DNA of 64,000 nt, from positions 1 to 64,000 of the forward strand of contig JAIETG010000002.1 of assembly GCA_019745395.1 (NCBI GenBank). The letters are read 5' to 3'. The position numbers and the translations under genes were made by a program. The notes beneath the pieces were generated by a model. That model was given only the letters and a program-made list of their open reading frames with translations. It searched no databases and was not told the origin of the DNA. Every line of letters begins with the position of its first letter. The stretch's first letter is position 1. Shown here one piece after another: positions 27,350 to 39,219 of the stretch. The DNA comes from Rhabdochlamydiaceae bacterium. Its GTDB lineage: Bacteria; Chlamydiota; Chlamydiia; Chlamydiales; Rhabdochlamydiaceae.

Positions 27350-28195
27350 ATGACTAAGAAATTTCGTCCTATTACAGCAGGTCAACGGCATCTCGTTTTA
27401 AATAGTACTAAAGAACTCACTCGAGGAATAGAGAAAGCTACAAGAGCAACTCCTGAGCCTGAAAAGTCTCTTCTGGTGAAAAAGCGCGCAACTAACGGGC
27501 GTAATCACCACGGACATATCACTTGTCGTCACAAGGGAAGGGGTCACAAACAAGCTTACCGTTTAGTGGACTTTAAGAGAGATAAAGAAAATGTCCCAGC
27601 TAAAGTTATGTCGGTTGAGTATGATCCGAATAGATCGGCTTTTATCGCGCTTCTTAACTACACAGATGGAGACAAAAGATACATCATAGCGCCTCAAGGT
27701 TTAAAGAGAGGAGATTCTGTATCTGCAGGAGATGAAGCTCCCTTTGAAACAGGATGCTGCATGAGATTAAAATCTATGCCTCTTGGATCTGTAGTTCATA
27801 ATATCGAATTGGTTCCTGGACGTGGAGGAAAGCTTGTGCGTTCCGCAGGTCTTTCAGCTCAGCTTATGGCGAAAAGCGGTGGCTATGTCACGCTCAGAAT
27901 GCCATCTGGCGAAATCCGTATGGTCAATGAAAATTGCAAGGCTACTTTTGGTTCGATATCGAATGCTGAGTGGAGTCTTCGTAGTGAGGGAAAAGCGGGA
28001 AGAATGAGATGGCGAGGTGTTCGTCCGACTGTTCGTGGTACTGCTATGAATCCTGTGGATCACCCGCACGGAGGAGGAGAAGGAAAACACAAGGGTCATA
28101 ACCCTCAAACTCCTTGGGCTCAGTATACGAAAGGATTTAGAACACGTAGCAAGAGCAAGAATAATAAGTGGATTGTAAAGGATCGTAGGAAATAG
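27350..28195 (+). CDS. rplB: 50S ribosomal protein L2
   Basis: 281 residues, typical length. The core signatures are [19 protein letters not shown] near the N-terminus and [17 protein letters not shown] near the C-terminus, the latter holding the conserved His near the peptidyl transferase centre. Central domains are OB and SH3-like. Only six bases separate it from rplW. Confidence 0.97.
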   Translation: MTKKFRPITAGQRHLVLNSTKELTRGIEKATRATPEPEKSLLVKKRATNGRNHHGHITCRHKGRGHKQAYRLVDFKRDKENVPAKVMSVEYDPNRSAFIALLNYTDGDKRYIIAPQGLKRGDSVSAGDEAPFETGCCMRLKSMPLGSVVHNIELVPGRGGKLVRSAGLSAQLMAKSGGYVTLRMPSGEIRMVNENCKATFGSISNAEWSLRSEGKAGRMRWRGVRPTVRGTAMNPVDHPHGGGEGKHKGHNPQTPWAQYTKGFRTRSKSKNNKWIVKDRRK

Positions 28196-28203
28196 AGGAA
28201 TTT

Positions 28204-28488
28204 ATGGGAAAAAGATCGTTAAGAAAAGGTCCATTTGTCGACCATCATTTACAAGCCAAAGTTGAGAAGCAGAACCGAGAAGGGATGAAGAAGCCTATTA
28301 AGACCTGGTCCAGGCGTTCAATGATTGTGCCTGATATGATAGGACATACTTTTGAAGTGCACAATGGCAAGAAATTCTTTGCGGTGTTTGTGTCTGAAAA
28401 TATGGTAGGACATCGTTTGGGAGAGTTTTCTCCTACTCGTGTCTTCAAAGGACATGGAGCAAAGAAAGGTTCTGAGGCAGCCTCTTAA
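28204..28488 (+). CDS. rpsS: 30S ribosomal protein S19
   Basis: 94 residues with the S19 core [20 protein letters not shown] and [13 protein letters not shown]. It binds the head of the 30S subunit and contacts tRNA at the A site. A GAGG lies just upstream of the ATG, and the gene follows rplB by 8 nt. Confidence 0.96.
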   Translation: MGKRSLRKGPFVDHHLQAKVEKQNREGMKKPIKTWSRRSMIVPDMIGHTFEVHNGKKFFAVFVSENMVGHRLGEFSPTRVFKGHGAKKGSEAAS

Positions 28489-28524
28489 GGTAGCTGATTA
28501 TTATACTAGTTAAGGAAAAAAATT

Positions 28525-28860
28525 ATGCAAAGAGCTAAATCTGTTACCAAATATGTCAGAATACCTCCTCGCAAAGCGAGACTGGCTGCTGATTTGATCA
28601 GAGGGCTGAGTGTAGAAGACGCAACGTTGCAACTTCTTGCTTCACAGTTGAAGGCTGGAAGATTGTTGGAAAAAACGCTTCGCACAGCAGTGGCTGATGC
28701 GGAAACTCTTTTTCAAGCGCGAAGAGAGAATTTGATGGTTCATGAAGTGAGAGTAGACGCGGGTCCTGTTCTGAAAAGAGCGAAGTCTAAGAGTAAAGGG
28801 GGACGTGTGCCTGTAATGAAAAGAACTAGTCATTTCACTGTTGTAGTTGCGGCCAAATAA
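28525..28860 (+). CDS. rplV: 50S ribosomal protein L22
   Basis: 111 residues. RKARLAADLIRGLSVEDA and the C-terminal beta hairpin RAKSKSKGGRVPVMKRTSHF reach into the exit tunnel at the constriction. AAGGAAA precedes the ATG. Normal gene for the operon. Confidence 0.95.
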   Translation: MQRAKSVTKYVRIPPRKARLAADLIRGLSVEDATLQLLASQLKAGRLLEKTLRTAVADAETLFQARRENLMVHEVRVDAGPVLKRAKSKSKGGRVPVMKRTSHFTVVVAAK

Positions 28861-28880
28861 CGGATTAGGAAGGAGAACGA

Positions 28881-29537
28881 ATGGGACAAAAAACATCCCC
28901 TATTGGATTTCGATTAGTTAGGAATAAAAAGTGGAAATCAATTTGGTTTGCCAACAAACAAGAGTTTGGCAACTTGATTCAAGAAGATAAGCTTATACGA
29001 GATTTTCTTGTTGTAAAGCCTTGTTGTGCAGGTGCTTCTCATTTTGCAATTAAGCGTATGAGTGGCAAAGTTGAAGTTACGATTCATACAGCCAGACCTG
29101 GCCTTGTTATCGGGAAAAAAGGCGCTGAAATTGATATCCTCAAAGAGGAACTACGTAAGGCTACAGGAAAAGAAGTGTGGATTGAAGTTGAAGAGATAAA
29201 GCGCCCGGATCTCGATGCTAAAATTGTAGCTGATGGCATAGCCAAGCAGCTAGAGCGAAGAATTCCTTTCCGAAGAGTTTTGAAAAAAGCGATGCAAGCT
29301 AGTATGGATGCAGGAGCCGCCGGTATTAAGGTTCAAATCTCTGGCAGAGTCGGTGGTGCAGAAATAGCTAGAACAGAATGGTATAAAGAGGGTAGAATCC
29401 CTCTGCAAACTATACGTGCAGATATCGATTATGATATGGGCCGAGCAGAGACTACTTATGGATCAATCGGTGTCAAAGTGTGGATTAATCGTGGCGAAGA
29501 AGTAGTAGTAGTAAGTAGAGCAGCAGTAGGAGGCTAG
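28881..29537 (+). CDS. rpsC: 30S ribosomal protein S3
   Basis: 218 residues with the N-terminal [12 protein letters not shown], a type II KH domain with [11 protein letters not shown], and the C-terminal domain [18 protein letters not shown]. It forms part of the mRNA entry tunnel and its helicase. AGGAAGGAG, a very strong ribosome binding site, precedes the ATG. Confidence 0.96.
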   Translation: MGQKTSPIGFRLVRNKKWKSIWFANKQEFGNLIQEDKLIRDFLVVKPCCAGASHFAIKRMSGKVEVTIHTARPGLVIGKKGAEIDILKEELRKATGKEVWIEVEEIKRPDLDAKIVADGIAKQLERRIPFRRVLKKAMQASMDAGAAGIKVQISGRVGGAEIARTEWYKEGRIPLQTIRADIDYDMGRAETTYGSIGVKVWINRGEEVVVVSRAAVGG

Positions 29538-29541
29538 CATC

Positions 29542-29961
29542 ATGGTATTAATGCCAGTTCGTACGAAGTTTAGAAAGATGCAAAAAGGTCACATGACTGG
29601 CCTGAGCAAAGCTGCGACGTTTGTAGATTTTGGTGAATTTGGAATGCAGTGCTTAGAGCGAGGCAGAATCACGCAACAGCAAATTGAAGCATGTCGTGTG
29701 GCGATTAACCGATATTTCAATCGACGAGGAAAAGTGTGGATTCGAATATTTCCTGATAAATCTGTCAGTAAAAAACCTGCAGAGACTCGTATGGGTAAAG
29801 GAAAAGGAGCTCCTGATCATTGGGTAGCTGTTGTAAGACCTGGAAGAATTTTGTTCGAAGTAGGAAATGTTCCTAAAGAAGTCGCTCAAAATGCTCTGAG
29901 AAGAGCTGCAGCGAAACTTCCAATCCGAACAAGATTTGTGGAAAGAGTAGAAAGAGTGTAA
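29542..29961 (+). CDS. rplP: 50S ribosomal protein L16
   Basis: 139 residues; [15 protein letters not shown] and [17 protein letters not shown] are diagnostic. It sits near the A-site tRNA on the large subunit. The ATG at 29542 has AGGAGG 8 nt upstream; a second ATG three codons on also fits the family start. Confidence 0.95.
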   Translation: MVLMPVRTKFRKMQKGHMTGLSKAATFVDFGEFGMQCLERGRITQQQIEACRVAINRYFNRRGKVWIRIFPDKSVSKKPAETRMGKGKGAPDHWVAVVRPGRILFEVGNVPKEVAQNALRRAAAKLPIRTRFVERVERV

Positions 29962-29972
29962 GGGAGATTGAG

Positions 29973-30179
29973 ATGTCAGCTGCAAAAAAATGGCGAGATA
30001 TGTCCGTTGTAGAGCTAGAAGAAACCTATTTAAGTTTTTCTAAAGACCTATTTCGCATTAAAAATGAAGTAAAATACATGCAAAAGATCGAACAGTTGCA
30101 TAAGTTGAAGTCCATTCGAAAAGACAGAGCAAGAGTATTGACAGTTCTGCACGAAAAGGCTCAATCGAAGGAGATATAA
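29973..30179 (+). CDS. rpmC: 50S ribosomal protein L29
   Basis: 68 residues, two long helices, with [25 protein letters not shown] at the start (family pattern: LxxELxxLR). It lies at the tunnel exit beside L23. GGGAG precedes the ATG, and the stop TAA shares its last base with the rpsQ ATG. Confidence 0.92.
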   Translation: MSAAKKWRDMSVVELEETYLSFSKDLFRIKNEVKYMQKIEQLHKLKSIRKDRARVLTVLHEKAQSKEI

Positions 30180-30442
30180 TGGATTTGGAATCAAAAGAAA
30201 GAGGATCTCGTAAGATCCGAGAAGGGGTTGTGGTCTCTAATAAAATGGAGAAAACAATCACCGTGCGAGTCGAAAGAACAGTTAGGCATCCTCACTATGA
30301 TAAGGTTGTTACTCGTGCGAAGAAATACTATGCTCATGCAGAGAATAGTAAAGAAATCCAAGAAGGGATTAAAGTTAGAATTGTTGAAACGAGACCTCTG
30401 TCCAAAACAAAGAGATGGAGAGTTGTCGAGGTTCTAGGGTAA
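30179..30442 (+). CDS. rpsQ: 30S ribosomal protein S17
   Basis: 87 residues, OB fold, with [20 protein letters not shown] and [15 protein letters not shown]. It binds 16S rRNA early in assembly. The start overlaps the rpmC stop by one base (TAATGG), behind AAGGAG. Confidence 0.95.
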   Translation: MDLESKERGSRKIREGVVVSNKMEKTITVRVERTVRHPHYDKVVTRAKKYYAHAENSKEIQEGIKVRIVETRPLSKTKRWRVVEVLG

Positions 30443-30471
30443 AATAATTTGAATTTGTAGAGAGAAAAACC

Positions 30472-30840
30472 ATGATTCAACAAGAGAGCGAATTGGATGT
30501 TGCTGATAACACGGGCGCTAAAAGAGTGAAGTGTTTTAAAGTGCTCAAGGGCTCAAAAAAAAGATATGCTGGCGTAGGCGACATAATTGTCTGTTCTGTA
30601 AAAGAAGCCGACTCTAAGGGAAGTGTGAAAAAAGGTGATGTGGTACGTGCTGTAGTTGTCAGGACAAAAAGTTACATTCGCAGAGCTGACGGATCTTTAC
30701 TTCGTTTCTATGATAATAGTTGTGTGATTATCGATGATAAAGAAAATCCTAAGGGAACTCGTATTTTTGGCCCAATAGCTAGAGAAGTTCGAGACGGCGG
30801 ATTTGTAAAGATTACTTCGCTAGCCCCAGAAGTTATTTAG
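30472..30840 (+). CDS. rplN: 50S ribosomal protein L14
   Basis: 122 residues, standard length. [19 protein letters not shown] and the C-terminal [15 protein letters not shown] are the L14 signatures. It forms an intersubunit bridge and is the binding site of the silencing factor RsfS. Confidence 0.96.
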   Translation: MIQQESELDVADNTGAKRVKCFKVLKGSKKRYAGVGDIIVCSVKEADSKGSVKKGDVVRAVVVRTKSYIRRADGSLLRFYDNSCVIIDDKENPKGTRIFGPIAREVRDGGFVKITSLAPEVI

Positions 30841-30851
30841 GAGATTATTCA

Positions 30852-31169
30852 ATGAGTAAGTGGATTAAAAAAGGTGACGTAGTCACCGTTACAGCAGGTA
30901 ACTACGCAGGCAAGGTAGGAGAAGTTCTTTCCCGCACAGAAGACAGAGTTGTCGTTCAAGGGGTAAACATTCGTAAAAAGCATGTTAAAAGAAGAGCTGA
31001 GTCTGGTCCTGGTGAAATTATGGAAAGGGAAAGACCTATCCATATTTCCAATGTCAGCGTTTGTAATGCGCAAGGAAAGCCTGTACGCTTGAAAGCAAAA
31101 AGCGTCGAAGGGAAGAAGCAAATATATTATACAGATGGAACAAATGAAGTTGTTCATCGTCAATTTTAA
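30852..31169 (+). CDS. rplX: 50S ribosomal protein L24
   Basis: 105 residues with a KOW motif (KGDVVTVTAGNYAGKVGEV) at the N-terminus. It is an assembly initiator for the large subunit. AGGAG lies before the ATG, and the gene follows rplN by 11 nt. Confidence 0.95.
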   Translation: MSKWIKKGDVVTVTAGNYAGKVGEVLSRTEDRVVVQGVNIRKKHVKRRAESGPGEIMERERPIHISNVSVCNAQGKPVRLKAKSVEGKKQIYYTDGTNEVVHRQF

Positions 31170-31195
31170 GAACTATTCACCAATAGTGATGAAAG

Positions 31196-31741
31196 ATGTC
31201 TAGAGTTTTAGAGAAATATAGAAAAGAAGTCCGAGGAAAGCTTCAAGAGCAATTTCAGTATGAAAATGCGATGTTGATTCCTTCTTTGAAAAAAATTGTC
31301 ATCAGTATGGGAATTGCAGAAGCGACAAAAGATAAGAATGCAATTCAAGACTGTCTGAAAGAAATGACACTTCTCTCAGGGCAAAAGCCGATTATTACTA
31401 AAGCGAAAAAATCTGTTGCGAATTTTAAGCTCAGAGAAGATCAAGCCATTGGAATTAAAGTAACGTTAAGAAATAAACGTATGTTTGATTTTTTTGATCG
31501 CTTTTGTAATGTTGTAGCTCCTCGTGTTCGTGACTTTAGGGGATTTCCTGAAAAGTGTGATGGGAGAGGAAGTTATAGTTTAGGCTTGCAAGAGCAAAGT
31601 GTGTTTCCGGAAATCAATTTGGATACAATAAAAAGAACCCAAGGAATGAATATCACTTTTGTGACAAGTGCTAAAAATGATGAAGAGTGCGTAGCGCTTC
31701 TTTTGTTCATGGGATTTCCTTTTAAATCTATGGGTCAATAA
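31196..31741 (+). CDS. rplE: 50S ribosomal protein L5
   Basis: 181 residues. [35 protein letters not shown] and [11 protein letters not shown] are conserved. It binds 5S rRNA and contacts P-site tRNA. Normal in length and position. Confidence 0.96.
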   Translation: MSRVLEKYRKEVRGKLQEQFQYENAMLIPSLKKIVISMGIAEATKDKNAIQDCLKEMTLLSGQKPIITKAKKSVANFKLREDQAIGIKVTLRNKRMFDFFDRFCNVVAPRVRDFRGFPEKCDGRGSYSLGLQEQSVFPEINLDTIKRTQGMNITFVTSAKNDEECVALLLFMGFPFKSMGQ

Positions 31742-31755
31742 AGAGGGGTAGTACA

Positions 31756-32148
31756 ATGTCATTGAGTGATCCAATCGCGGATTTGCTAACAAGAATACGT
31801 AATGCAGCAAGTGCAAAGCATCGATATGTAGATGCTCGTGCTACGAAGCTTTTAATAAGTCTTGTTAAAGTCATACAGAAGTTAGGATTTGTAGAAAATT
31901 TCCTCATCAATGAAGAAGAGCGAAAGATGAGAATTTTCTTGAAATATGCGGAAGGAAGAGAATCCCTCATTACTGGTTTAAAGAGGATTTCTCGTCCCAG
32001 TCTGCGCCGATATGTTGGACATACAGAAATTCCAAGGATTTATGGAGGAATGGGTCTTGTAATCATTTCTACATCTAAGGGAGTTATGGATGGAGAATCT
32101 GCCCGTGAGCAAGGCGTTGGCGGAGAATTGCTCTGTTTTATTTGGTAA
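31756..32148 (+). CDS. rpsH: 30S ribosomal protein S8
   Basis: 130 residues. DPIADLLTRIRNA at the N-terminus and GLVIISTSKGVMDGESAREQ at the C-terminus identify S8. No rpsN (S14) precedes it, unlike E. coli; chlamydiae keep rpsN elsewhere. Confidence 0.96.
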   Translation: MSLSDPIADLLTRIRNAASAKHRYVDARATKLLISLVKVIQKLGFVENFLINEEERKMRIFLKYAEGRESLITGLKRISRPSLRRYVGHTEIPRIYGGMGLVIISTSKGVMDGESAREQGVGGELLCFIW

Positions 32149-32172
32149 ACGAAAGATAAGGGTATAACAAAA

Positions 32173-32721
32173 ATGTCGAGATTGGGAAAAACTCCTGTTT
32201 CCGTACCAAACGGAGTGAAAATTAAAGTAACTGGTGAGCAAGTCACAGTAGAAGGTCCTAAGGGAGTTCTTACAAAAACTTTACTTAAAGGTTTTGTTTT
32301 AAGGATTGAAGGCGACTTTCTATTTGTAGATTCAGACGAAAATGCAAATAATCCTCCTTCTTATCAGGGGCTGATGAGAGCTCTTATCGGCAGTATGATT
32401 CAAGGGGTCTCTAAAGGATTTGAAAAAAAATTAACTTTGATCGGTGTAGGATATAGAGCTGCTGTACAGGGGCAACTTATTGACCTACAACTCGGGTTTT
32501 CTCATCCTATGCAGCTCCCTATTCCAAAGGCTGTACAAGTAGTGATAGAAAAGAGCACTTCAATTACGATTTCTGGAATTGATAAACAGATTGTTGGTCA
32601 GTTTGCCGCAGAGATACGTTCTAAGAAACCCCCAGAACCTTACAAGGGAAAAGGGATTCGATATGAAGGTGAGTATGTACGTAAAAAGGCTGGGAAGGCT
32701 GCAAAAGGTAAAGCAGGGTAG
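32173..32721 (+). CDS. rplF: 50S ribosomal protein L6
   Basis: 182 residues, a duplicated fold, with MSRLGKTPVSVPNGVKIK and the signature PEPYKGKGIRYEGEYV near the end. It binds near the sarcin-ricin loop. A lysine-rich tail (RKKAGKAAKGKAG) is typical. Confidence 0.96.
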   Translation: MSRLGKTPVSVPNGVKIKVTGEQVTVEGPKGVLTKTLLKGFVLRIEGDFLFVDSDENANNPPSYQGLMRALIGSMIQGVSKGFEKKLTLIGVGYRAAVQGQLIDLQLGFSHPMQLPIPKAVQVVIEKSTSITISGIDKQIVGQFAAEIRSKKPPEPYKGKGIRYEGEYVRKKAGKAAKGKAG

Positions 32722-32729
32722 TTTAAATT

Positions 32730-33101
32730 ATGGAAAGTAGATTAAAAAAACGCAATGGGCAACGCGCTCGCCGTCTTCTTCGTGTAAGAAGTCAAGTGCG
32801 GGGAACCGCTCAAAAACCTCGTATGAGTGTTTTTAAATCCAACAAGCATTTGTCTGTTCAAGTAATTGACGACGAATCAGCTGTTACTTTGTTCAGCATG
32901 AGCACGCTAACTGAAGAGATGAAATCTCTTCAAATGGGAAAAAAATCCAAGGAAGCGGCTAAGCAATTGGGCGTAAAAGTGGCGGAACTGGCTAAAAAAA
33001 ATAAGATTGAGACCGTTGTATTTGACAGAGGTCGTTATAAGTACCATGGGCTTTTAGCTGAGCTTGCAAATTCTGCAAGAGAAGCAGGATTACAATTTTA
33101 G
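32730..33101 (+). CDS. rplR: 50S ribosomal protein L18
   Basis: 123 residues with an Arg-rich N-terminus (LKKRNGQRARRLLRVRSQVR) that binds 5S rRNA, then VFKSNKHLSVQVIDD and FDRGRYKYHGLLAELANSAR. It follows rplF by 8 nt. Confidence 0.95.
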   Translation: MESRLKKRNGQRARRLLRVRSQVRGTAQKPRMSVFKSNKHLSVQVIDDESAVTLFSMSTLTEEMKSLQMGKKSKEAAKQLGVKVAELAKKNKIETVVFDRGRYKYHGLLAELANSAREAGLQF

Positions 33102-33112
33102 AAAGAGGCAAA

Positions 33113-33616
33113 ATGAAGCAAAAAAATACGGCACGTAAAGCAGAAGAATTTGACTCTGAATTTGAAGAGAAAGTCCTTTACATCAACAGATGTTCTAAAG
33201 TGGTTAAGGGTGGAAGAAAATTCAGCTTTTCTGCTTTGATTCTTGTAGGTGATGGAGAAGGGCATATCGGTTTTGGATTTGCTAAAGCGAATGAAGTATC
33301 TGATGCGATTAGAAAGGGTACTGAAGCAGCAAAGAAAAATGTCCTCTTTTTTGAAAGAGAAGGTACGACAATTCCTCATGAAATTACTGTAGAATGGGAT
33401 GGCGCTAGAGTTCTTTTAAGACCGGCTCCTGAAGGAACTGGTGTTATTGCTGGGTCTAAAGTCAGATCCGTGCTGGAACTTGGTGGAGTAAAAGACATCG
33501 TAGCGAAGAGCTTTGGATCTAATAACCCACTGAACCAAGTAAGAGCGACAATTAAAGCATTGTCATCTCTTAAAAATCGAAGTCAGACACTTAAAAAACG
33601 TGGTCAAGAGGTATAA
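33113..33616 (+). CDS. rpsE: 30S ribosomal protein S5
   Basis: 167 residues with the double-stranded RNA-binding-like N-domain (GGRKFSFSALILVGDGEGHI, GFAKANEV) and the C-domain GTGVIAGSKVRSVLELGG. It takes part in decoding accuracy. AAGAGG precedes the ATG. The next gene in E. coli would be rpmD (L30), which is absent, as in chlamydiae generally. Confidence 0.96.
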   Translation: MKQKNTARKAEEFDSEFEEKVLYINRCSKVVKGGRKFSFSALILVGDGEGHIGFGFAKANEVSDAIRKGTEAAKKNVLFFEREGTTIPHEITVEWDGARVLLRPAPEGTGVIAGSKVRSVLELGGVKDIVAKSFGSNNPLNQVRATIKALSSLKNRSQTLKKRGQEV

Positions 33617-33617
33617 T

Positions 33618-34070
33618 ATGTTGTCTTTATCAACGCTGCAAAATACGCATAGACCCTTTAAGAAAACGCAACGAGTAGGACGTGGAAACGGATCTAAGCG
33701 CGGGAAAACTTGCGGTCGAGGAGAAAAGGGTGATAAGTCACGCTCTGGTTATAAAAGACGTTTTGGAAAAGAAGGGGGGCAACTTCCTTTATTTAGAAAA
33801 CTTCCTTGCAGAGGTTTTGTTAATGGTCGATTCAAGTCAAAAGTGTTTAGCTTAAACCTTAGCGATATTGATCGAATTTTTAATGATGGTGAAACGGTAA
33901 ACTTTGAAACATTGTATCTCAAAGGAGTTGTAACTCCTAGATATACAGGTGGTTTCAAGGTGTTGGCTATGGGCGAGCTGAATAAAAAAGTAGAAATCCA
34001 TGCGCAAGGTATTTCTCAGGCTGCTCAAGACAAGTTATCTAAGAAAGGTATTTCCTTTCAGGTAGTATAA
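33618..34070 (+). CDS. rplO: 50S ribosomal protein L15
   Basis: 150 residues from the ATG at 33618, one base after the rpsE stop and 5 nt after GAGGT. An upstream in-frame GTG at 33600 is inside rpsE and unlikely. The glycine/lysine/arginine-rich N-terminus GRGNGSKRGKTCGRGEKGDK is characteristic, as is EGGQLPLFRKLPCRGF. Confidence 0.95.
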   Translation: MLSLSTLQNTHRPFKKTQRVGRGNGSKRGKTCGRGEKGDKSRSGYKRRFGKEGGQLPLFRKLPCRGFVNGRFKSKVFSLNLSDIDRIFNDGETVNFETLYLKGVVTPRYTGGFKVLAMGELNKKVEIHAQGISQAAQDKLSKKGISFQVV

Positions 34071-34118
34071 GATCTCGTAACTCTATTGCTTGCAAACGCA
34101 TTCTTAACGGAAATCGGT

Positions 34119-35492
34119 ATGATCGAAGGCATAAAAAGACTTTTCTCTATTTCTGAATTAAAGGGTAAAATTATTTTTACCCTTTTAGTGTTAGCCCTTT
34201 GTCGGATTGGTTCCTATGTCCCAGTTCCTGGGATAAACGGGGCCGTAGCAATAGAGCTACTTAAAAGCGTAACAGGTGGCAGTCAGAATCTCTTCCAATT
34301 AATGGATGTGTTTTCTGGTGGTGCTTTTGCGCAGATGACGGTATTCGCTCTAGGGGTTATGCCATATATTTCTGCTTCTATTATTATGCAACTTATGGTT
34401 GCACTTATTCCCGCTTTACAGAGGGAAATTAAGGAAAATAATGATGCGGGGAGACGAAAACTCGGCAAGTGGACTCGTATTGGAACTATTGTCTTAGCCT
34501 TTTTTCAGGCTGGACTTTATGCGAAATACGCATACCATCTTAATTTATCTAATCCCGGGATCATTGTACATGGGATCTCTGATCAGTTGGTTTTTGGGGT
34601 GCCGTTGCTTTTTTATATCATCGTAATGTTTACTATGACGTCTGGAAGCGTGCTTTTAATGTGGTTGGGTGAACAGATTTCTGAGAAAGGAATTGGAAAT
34701 GGGATCAGTCTCATTATTGCTGTGGGAATTCTTTCCTCAGTACCGAGGACTTTAGGATCTATTCTTCGTCAACTCAATTTAGATTCTCAAGAACCGGGAC
34801 AACTATCTTTTAGCTCCTTAGTGGTGCTATGTGGGGTTTTTGTTTTGATCATTGTTGGAACTATTTTAATAATTCAGGGGCAAAGGAAAATTCCTTTGCA
34901 ATATGCTCGTAGAGTAGTGGGGCGTCAAGAGGTGCAAGGGTCTGGGAGTGCTTACATTCCTTTGAAAATCAATTATGCTGGGGTAATCCCTGTGATTTTT
35001 GCTAGCTCTCTTTTGATGTTTCCAGCAACCATTCTGAGGTTTTTAGGGAGCGGTTCTTGGCTTTCAAATGCTGTGAATCTGCTTTCACCTGGATCTATTG
35101 TTTATACGATTTTGTATGTAGTACTTATTTTGTTTTTTACCTATTTTTGGACGGCAACGCAATTTCATCCAGAGCAGATCGCTTCAGACATGAAGAAAAA
35201 TGGGGCATTTATTCCAGGAATTCGTCAGGGGAAACCTACGCAAAGTTACCTGGAAGCTACTATGAATAGGATTACTTTTGCTGGAGCCGTTTTTTTGGCT
35301 CTGATTGCTATTTTGCCAACTTTGGTAGGGAAAGTGCTTTCAGTAGATCAAAGTATTACCTATTTTTTTGGAGGAACTTCTTTACTAATCCTGGTTGGTG
35401 TTGTTTTGGACACTACCAAGCAAATAGAATCTCATTTACTCATGAAGAGATATGAAGGTTTTATGAAAAAAGGGAAAGTAAGAGGTCGGTAA
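34119..35492 (+). CDS. secY: Protein translocase subunit SecY
   Basis: 457 residues from the ATG at 34119 ([15 protein letters not shown]); a TTG at 34086 would add eleven residues foreign to the family. Ten transmembrane helices, with signatures [20 protein letters not shown] and [20 protein letters not shown]. It forms the Sec channel through which every signal-peptide protein in this window would pass. It lies inside the ribosomal operon between rplO and rpsM, as usual. Confidence 0.96.
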   Translation: MIEGIKRLFSISELKGKIIFTLLVLALCRIGSYVPVPGINGAVAIELLKSVTGGSQNLFQLMDVFSGGAFAQMTVFALGVMPYISASIIMQLMVALIPALQREIKENNDAGRRKLGKWTRIGTIVLAFFQAGLYAKYAYHLNLSNPGIIVHGISDQLVFGVPLLFYIIVMFTMTSGSVLLMWLGEQISEKGIGNGISLIIAVGILSSVPRTLGSILRQLNLDSQEPGQLSFSSLVVLCGVFVLIIVGTILIIQGQRKIPLQYARRVVGRQEVQGSGSAYIPLKINYAGVIPVIFASSLLMFPATILRFLGSGSWLSNAVNLLSPGSIVYTILYVVLILFFTYFWTATQFHPEQIASDMKKNGAFIPGIRQGKPTQSYLEATMNRITFAGAVFLALIAILPTLVGKVLSVDQSITYFFGGTSLLILVGVVLDTTKQIESHLLMKRYEGFMKKGKVRGR

Positions 35493-35594
35493 ATTTTTTA
35501 TTTTATGGGGTTTGGATTTACTGGAACTTGTAATTTAACAGACCATTTGCTAAATTTTGTAGTCATTTAAGATAAGAGAACAGAGGGAAACAGA

Positions 35595-35963
35595 ATGCCG
35601 CGAATCATTGGGATAGATATCCCTGAAAATAAGCGTTTAGAGGTTAGTCTTACTTATATTTATGGAGTGGGAAGAAAGCTTTCCTGCGAAATTATCGAAA
35701 AGCTTAGACTAGATCCAAATATGAAAGCCAGTGGCTTAACAGAAGAGCATGTTGCGCAAATCAACACCCTTTTGCAGTCAGAATATGTGGTAGAAGGGGA
35801 CTTGCGTAGACAGGTTCAAAATAACATCAAAAGATTGATTAGCATTCATTCTTACAGAGGTTTAAGACATCGATTAGGATTGCCTGTAAGAGGGCAGAGA
35901 ACGAGAACTAATGCAAGAACTCGTAAGGGTAAGAGAAAAACTGTTGCTAATAAGAAGAAATAA
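35595..35963 (+). CDS. rpsM: 30S ribosomal protein S13
   Basis: 122 residues. [20 protein letters not shown] and the C-terminal [19 protein letters not shown] are diagnostic. It lies in the 30S head and contacts tRNA. A 100-nt gap after secY may contain an internal promoter. No rpmJ (L36) precedes it. Confidence 0.96.
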   Translation: MPRIIGIDIPENKRLEVSLTYIYGVGRKLSCEIIEKLRLDPNMKASGLTEEHVAQINTLLQSEYVVEGDLRRQVQNNIKRLISIHSYRGLRHRLGLPVRGQRTRTNARTRKGKRKTVANKKK

Positions 35964-35982
35964 TTATAGAGGAGTTTAGGCC

Positions 35983-36402
35983 TTGGCTAAACAAGATGCT
36001 CAGAAGAAGACAGCGAAAAAACAAACTGTAAAAGTAAGAAAAAAAGTAGTGAGAAATGTTCCTAGTGGGATCGTTTTCGTGAAAGCTACATTTAACAATA
36101 CAATCATTTCCATTACAGATCTAGCCGGAAACGTCCTTTCTTGGGCTTCTGCAGGGAAAGTGAATTTCTCTGGATCTCGTAAATCCTCTGCTTATGCAGC
36201 GACGCTTGCCGCACAAGATGCAGCAAATGCAGCTATAGCATGTGGTATGAAAGAAGTGGAAATTAATCTGTCTGGCCCTGGGGCTGGACGAGAATCTGCG
36301 GTGAGAGGAATCCAAAGTGCAGGACTTGCGATCACAGTGATACGCGACAAGACGGCAGTTCCTCACAATGGATGTCGCCCAAGAAAGAGAAGAAGAGTAT
36401 AG
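35983..36402 (+). CDS. rpsK: 30S ribosomal protein S11
   Basis: 139 residues from a TTG start behind GAGGAG. ATFNNTIISITDLAGNVLSW and the C-terminal VPHNGCRPRKRRRV are the S11 marks. The N-terminal 25 residues are an extra Lys-rich extension (KKTAKKQTVKVRKKVV). It lies on the platform near the E site. Confidence 0.95.
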   Translation: MAKQDAQKKTAKKQTVKVRKKVVRNVPSGIVFVKATFNNTIISITDLAGNVLSWASAGKVNFSGSRKSSAYAATLAAQDAANAAIACGMKEVEINLSGPGAGRESAVRGIQSAGLAITVIRDKTAVPHNGCRPRKRRRV

Positions 36403-36443
36403 TTTCTTTTCTTTAGATTTAAAATTCGATAGGAGAACCGGTC

Positions 36444-37544
36444 ATGGCAGTTGTGTATGGCAATTTTGAATTGCCAAGTAAAATTAAAGTGGATGAATCT
36501 GCAAGAAAAGAAAATTTTACGCGATTCATTGCAGAGGCTTTTGAGAGGAGTTTTGGACACACTGTGGGAAACGCCTTGAGAAGGATTTTGCTCACTTGCT
36601 TAGAAGCCCCAGCGATTATTTCCATAAAAATAGAGGGAGTCCCTCATGAATATATGGCAGTAGAAGGAGTCGTAGAGGATGTAACTCACATCATATTAAA
36701 CCTAAAGAGAGCTCTTTTGAGAAAGTTGCCTTCTGATGAAGAATCGGGTTCTAGAGATCCAAGAACTGTTACCAAAATGTTGGATATCACTTCGGAAATG
36801 CTAGAAAAGGGCAACGGGCAATATATTGTAACTCTAAAGGATTTGATGGGAGCTTCTCCTTTTGAATTGGTTAACCCGGACGCGAGGATCTTTACTGTGA
36901 CAAAGCCTATGAGTCGTCGTGTTGATCTTAAAGTGGCGATAGGAAGAGGTTATGTTCCTTCAGAAAGACATGCGATTTTGGATAAAGTTACTGATGAAAT
37001 TATTATTGATTCAGCTTTTTCTCCTGTTCGACATGTGAACTACTTTGTGGAAAATACTAGGGTAGGGCAAGACACGGATTATGATCGGTTGATTTTAGAA
37101 GTTACGACTGACGGACGCGTTACTCCTGAAGAAGCGCTTACTTTCGCAACGCAAATCGGTGTGCTGCATTTCCAGGTGTTTGATCAGTTGAAGACTCATG
37201 CTCTTACTTTTGACAAAGGGGAGTCTGAGCCCAATACAGATAAAGATGTCTTGTTGGCAAAGCTTTCGTTAAGAATTAATGAGATTGAGCTTTCTGTAAG
37301 ATCTACAAATTGCCTGTCCGGTGCAAATATTGATACAATCGCAGAGCTTGTCATTATGCCGGAAACGGAAATGCTTAAATTTAGAAATTTTGGGAAAAAA
37401 TCCTTAAATGAGATCAAAGCGAAATTAGAAGAGATGAGTCTCTTTTTGGGAATGGATCTTTCTAAAATTGGCATTACTAGAGATAACGTTAAATCCGTTA
37501 TAGATGAATATTTACAAAACAAATCAGGAAATGAGACTGTATGA
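36444..37544 (+). CDS. rpoA: RNA polymerase alpha subunit
   Basis: 366 residues, somewhat longer than E. coli (329). N-terminal dimerisation domain with [20 protein letters not shown] and a C-terminal domain with helix-hairpin-helix residues [15 protein letters not shown] and [16 protein letters not shown], which would contact UP elements. It overlaps rplQ by 4 nt (ATGA), so expression is coupled. Confidence 0.97.
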   Translation: MAVVYGNFELPSKIKVDESARKENFTRFIAEAFERSFGHTVGNALRRILLTCLEAPAIISIKIEGVPHEYMAVEGVVEDVTHIILNLKRALLRKLPSDEESGSRDPRTVTKMLDITSEMLEKGNGQYIVTLKDLMGASPFELVNPDARIFTVTKPMSRRVDLKVAIGRGYVPSERHAILDKVTDEIIIDSAFSPVRHVNYFVENTRVGQDTDYDRLILEVTTDGRVTPEEALTFATQIGVLHFQVFDQLKTHALTFDKGESEPNTDKDVLLAKLSLRINEIELSVRSTNCLSGANIDTIAELVIMPETEMLKFRNFGKKSLNEIKAKLEEMSLFLGMDLSKIGITRDNVKSVIDEYLQNKSGNETV

Positions 37545-37972
37545 GACATCGAAAGCACACCTTTAAAGTAGGTCGCACGGGCTCACATATTAGATGTATG
37601 ATGGCCAACATGCTTAAATCTTTAATCGAACATGAGCGCATTGAAACCACCGTAACAAAAGCAAAAGAACTTAGAAGACATGCTGATCGCATGATCACTT
37701 TGGCGAAAAAAAACACGTTAGCTACACGAAGACGTGCTATTGCTGATTTGATGATTCGTTTTAATGCATTGACTCCTAAGGAAGCGAGAGCGGCTAAAAA
37801 GGATAATGACACTTATGCTTATAACGGTGATCGATTGGTCATTGGTAAATTATTTACAGATTTAGGTCCTCGTTTTGCGGCTAGAAATGGTGGATATACT
37901 AGAATTATAAAGACACGTCAGAGAATCGGTGATAATGCAAGTATGTGCTATATAGAGTATTTGCAAGACTAA
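37541..37972 (+). CDS. rplQ: 50S ribosomal protein L17
   Basis: 143 residues with [40 protein letters not shown] and the C-terminal [17 protein letters not shown]. It is the last gene of the ribosomal run and is followed by a strong terminator. Confidence 0.96.
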   Translation: MRHRKHTFKVGRTGSHIRCMMANMLKSLIEHERIETTVTKAKELRRHADRMITLAKKNTLATRRRAIADLMIRFNALTPKEARAAKKDNDTYAYNGDRLVIGKLFTDLGPRFAARNGGYTRIIKTRQRIGDNASMCYIEYLQD

Positions 37973-38001
37973 TTCGATTTTTATAGTTTTTATAAATATT
38001 A

Positions 38002-38032
38002 ATCGCCCTTGTGCCAAGGGCGATTTTTTTTT
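38002..38032 (+). terminator. Intrinsic terminator of the ribosomal operon
   Basis: ATCGCCCTT (38002-38010) pairs with AAGGGCGAT (38016-38024) around GTGCC, followed by an unbroken run of T's to 38032. It ends the rplC-rplQ transcription unit, so gapA has its own promoter. Confidence 0.92.
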
Positions 38033-38080
38033 GTAAAATTCTTGTCTAAAAAGCATATTTTCTGCCTTTACTTTCTTTAA

Positions 38081-39154
<1,074 letters not shown>

Positions 39155-39219
39155 TTTTTTATGCAAGCCGACGAGCTATCGATCTTGCATTCACAAAATT
39201 CAAACCATGGATGTGACCA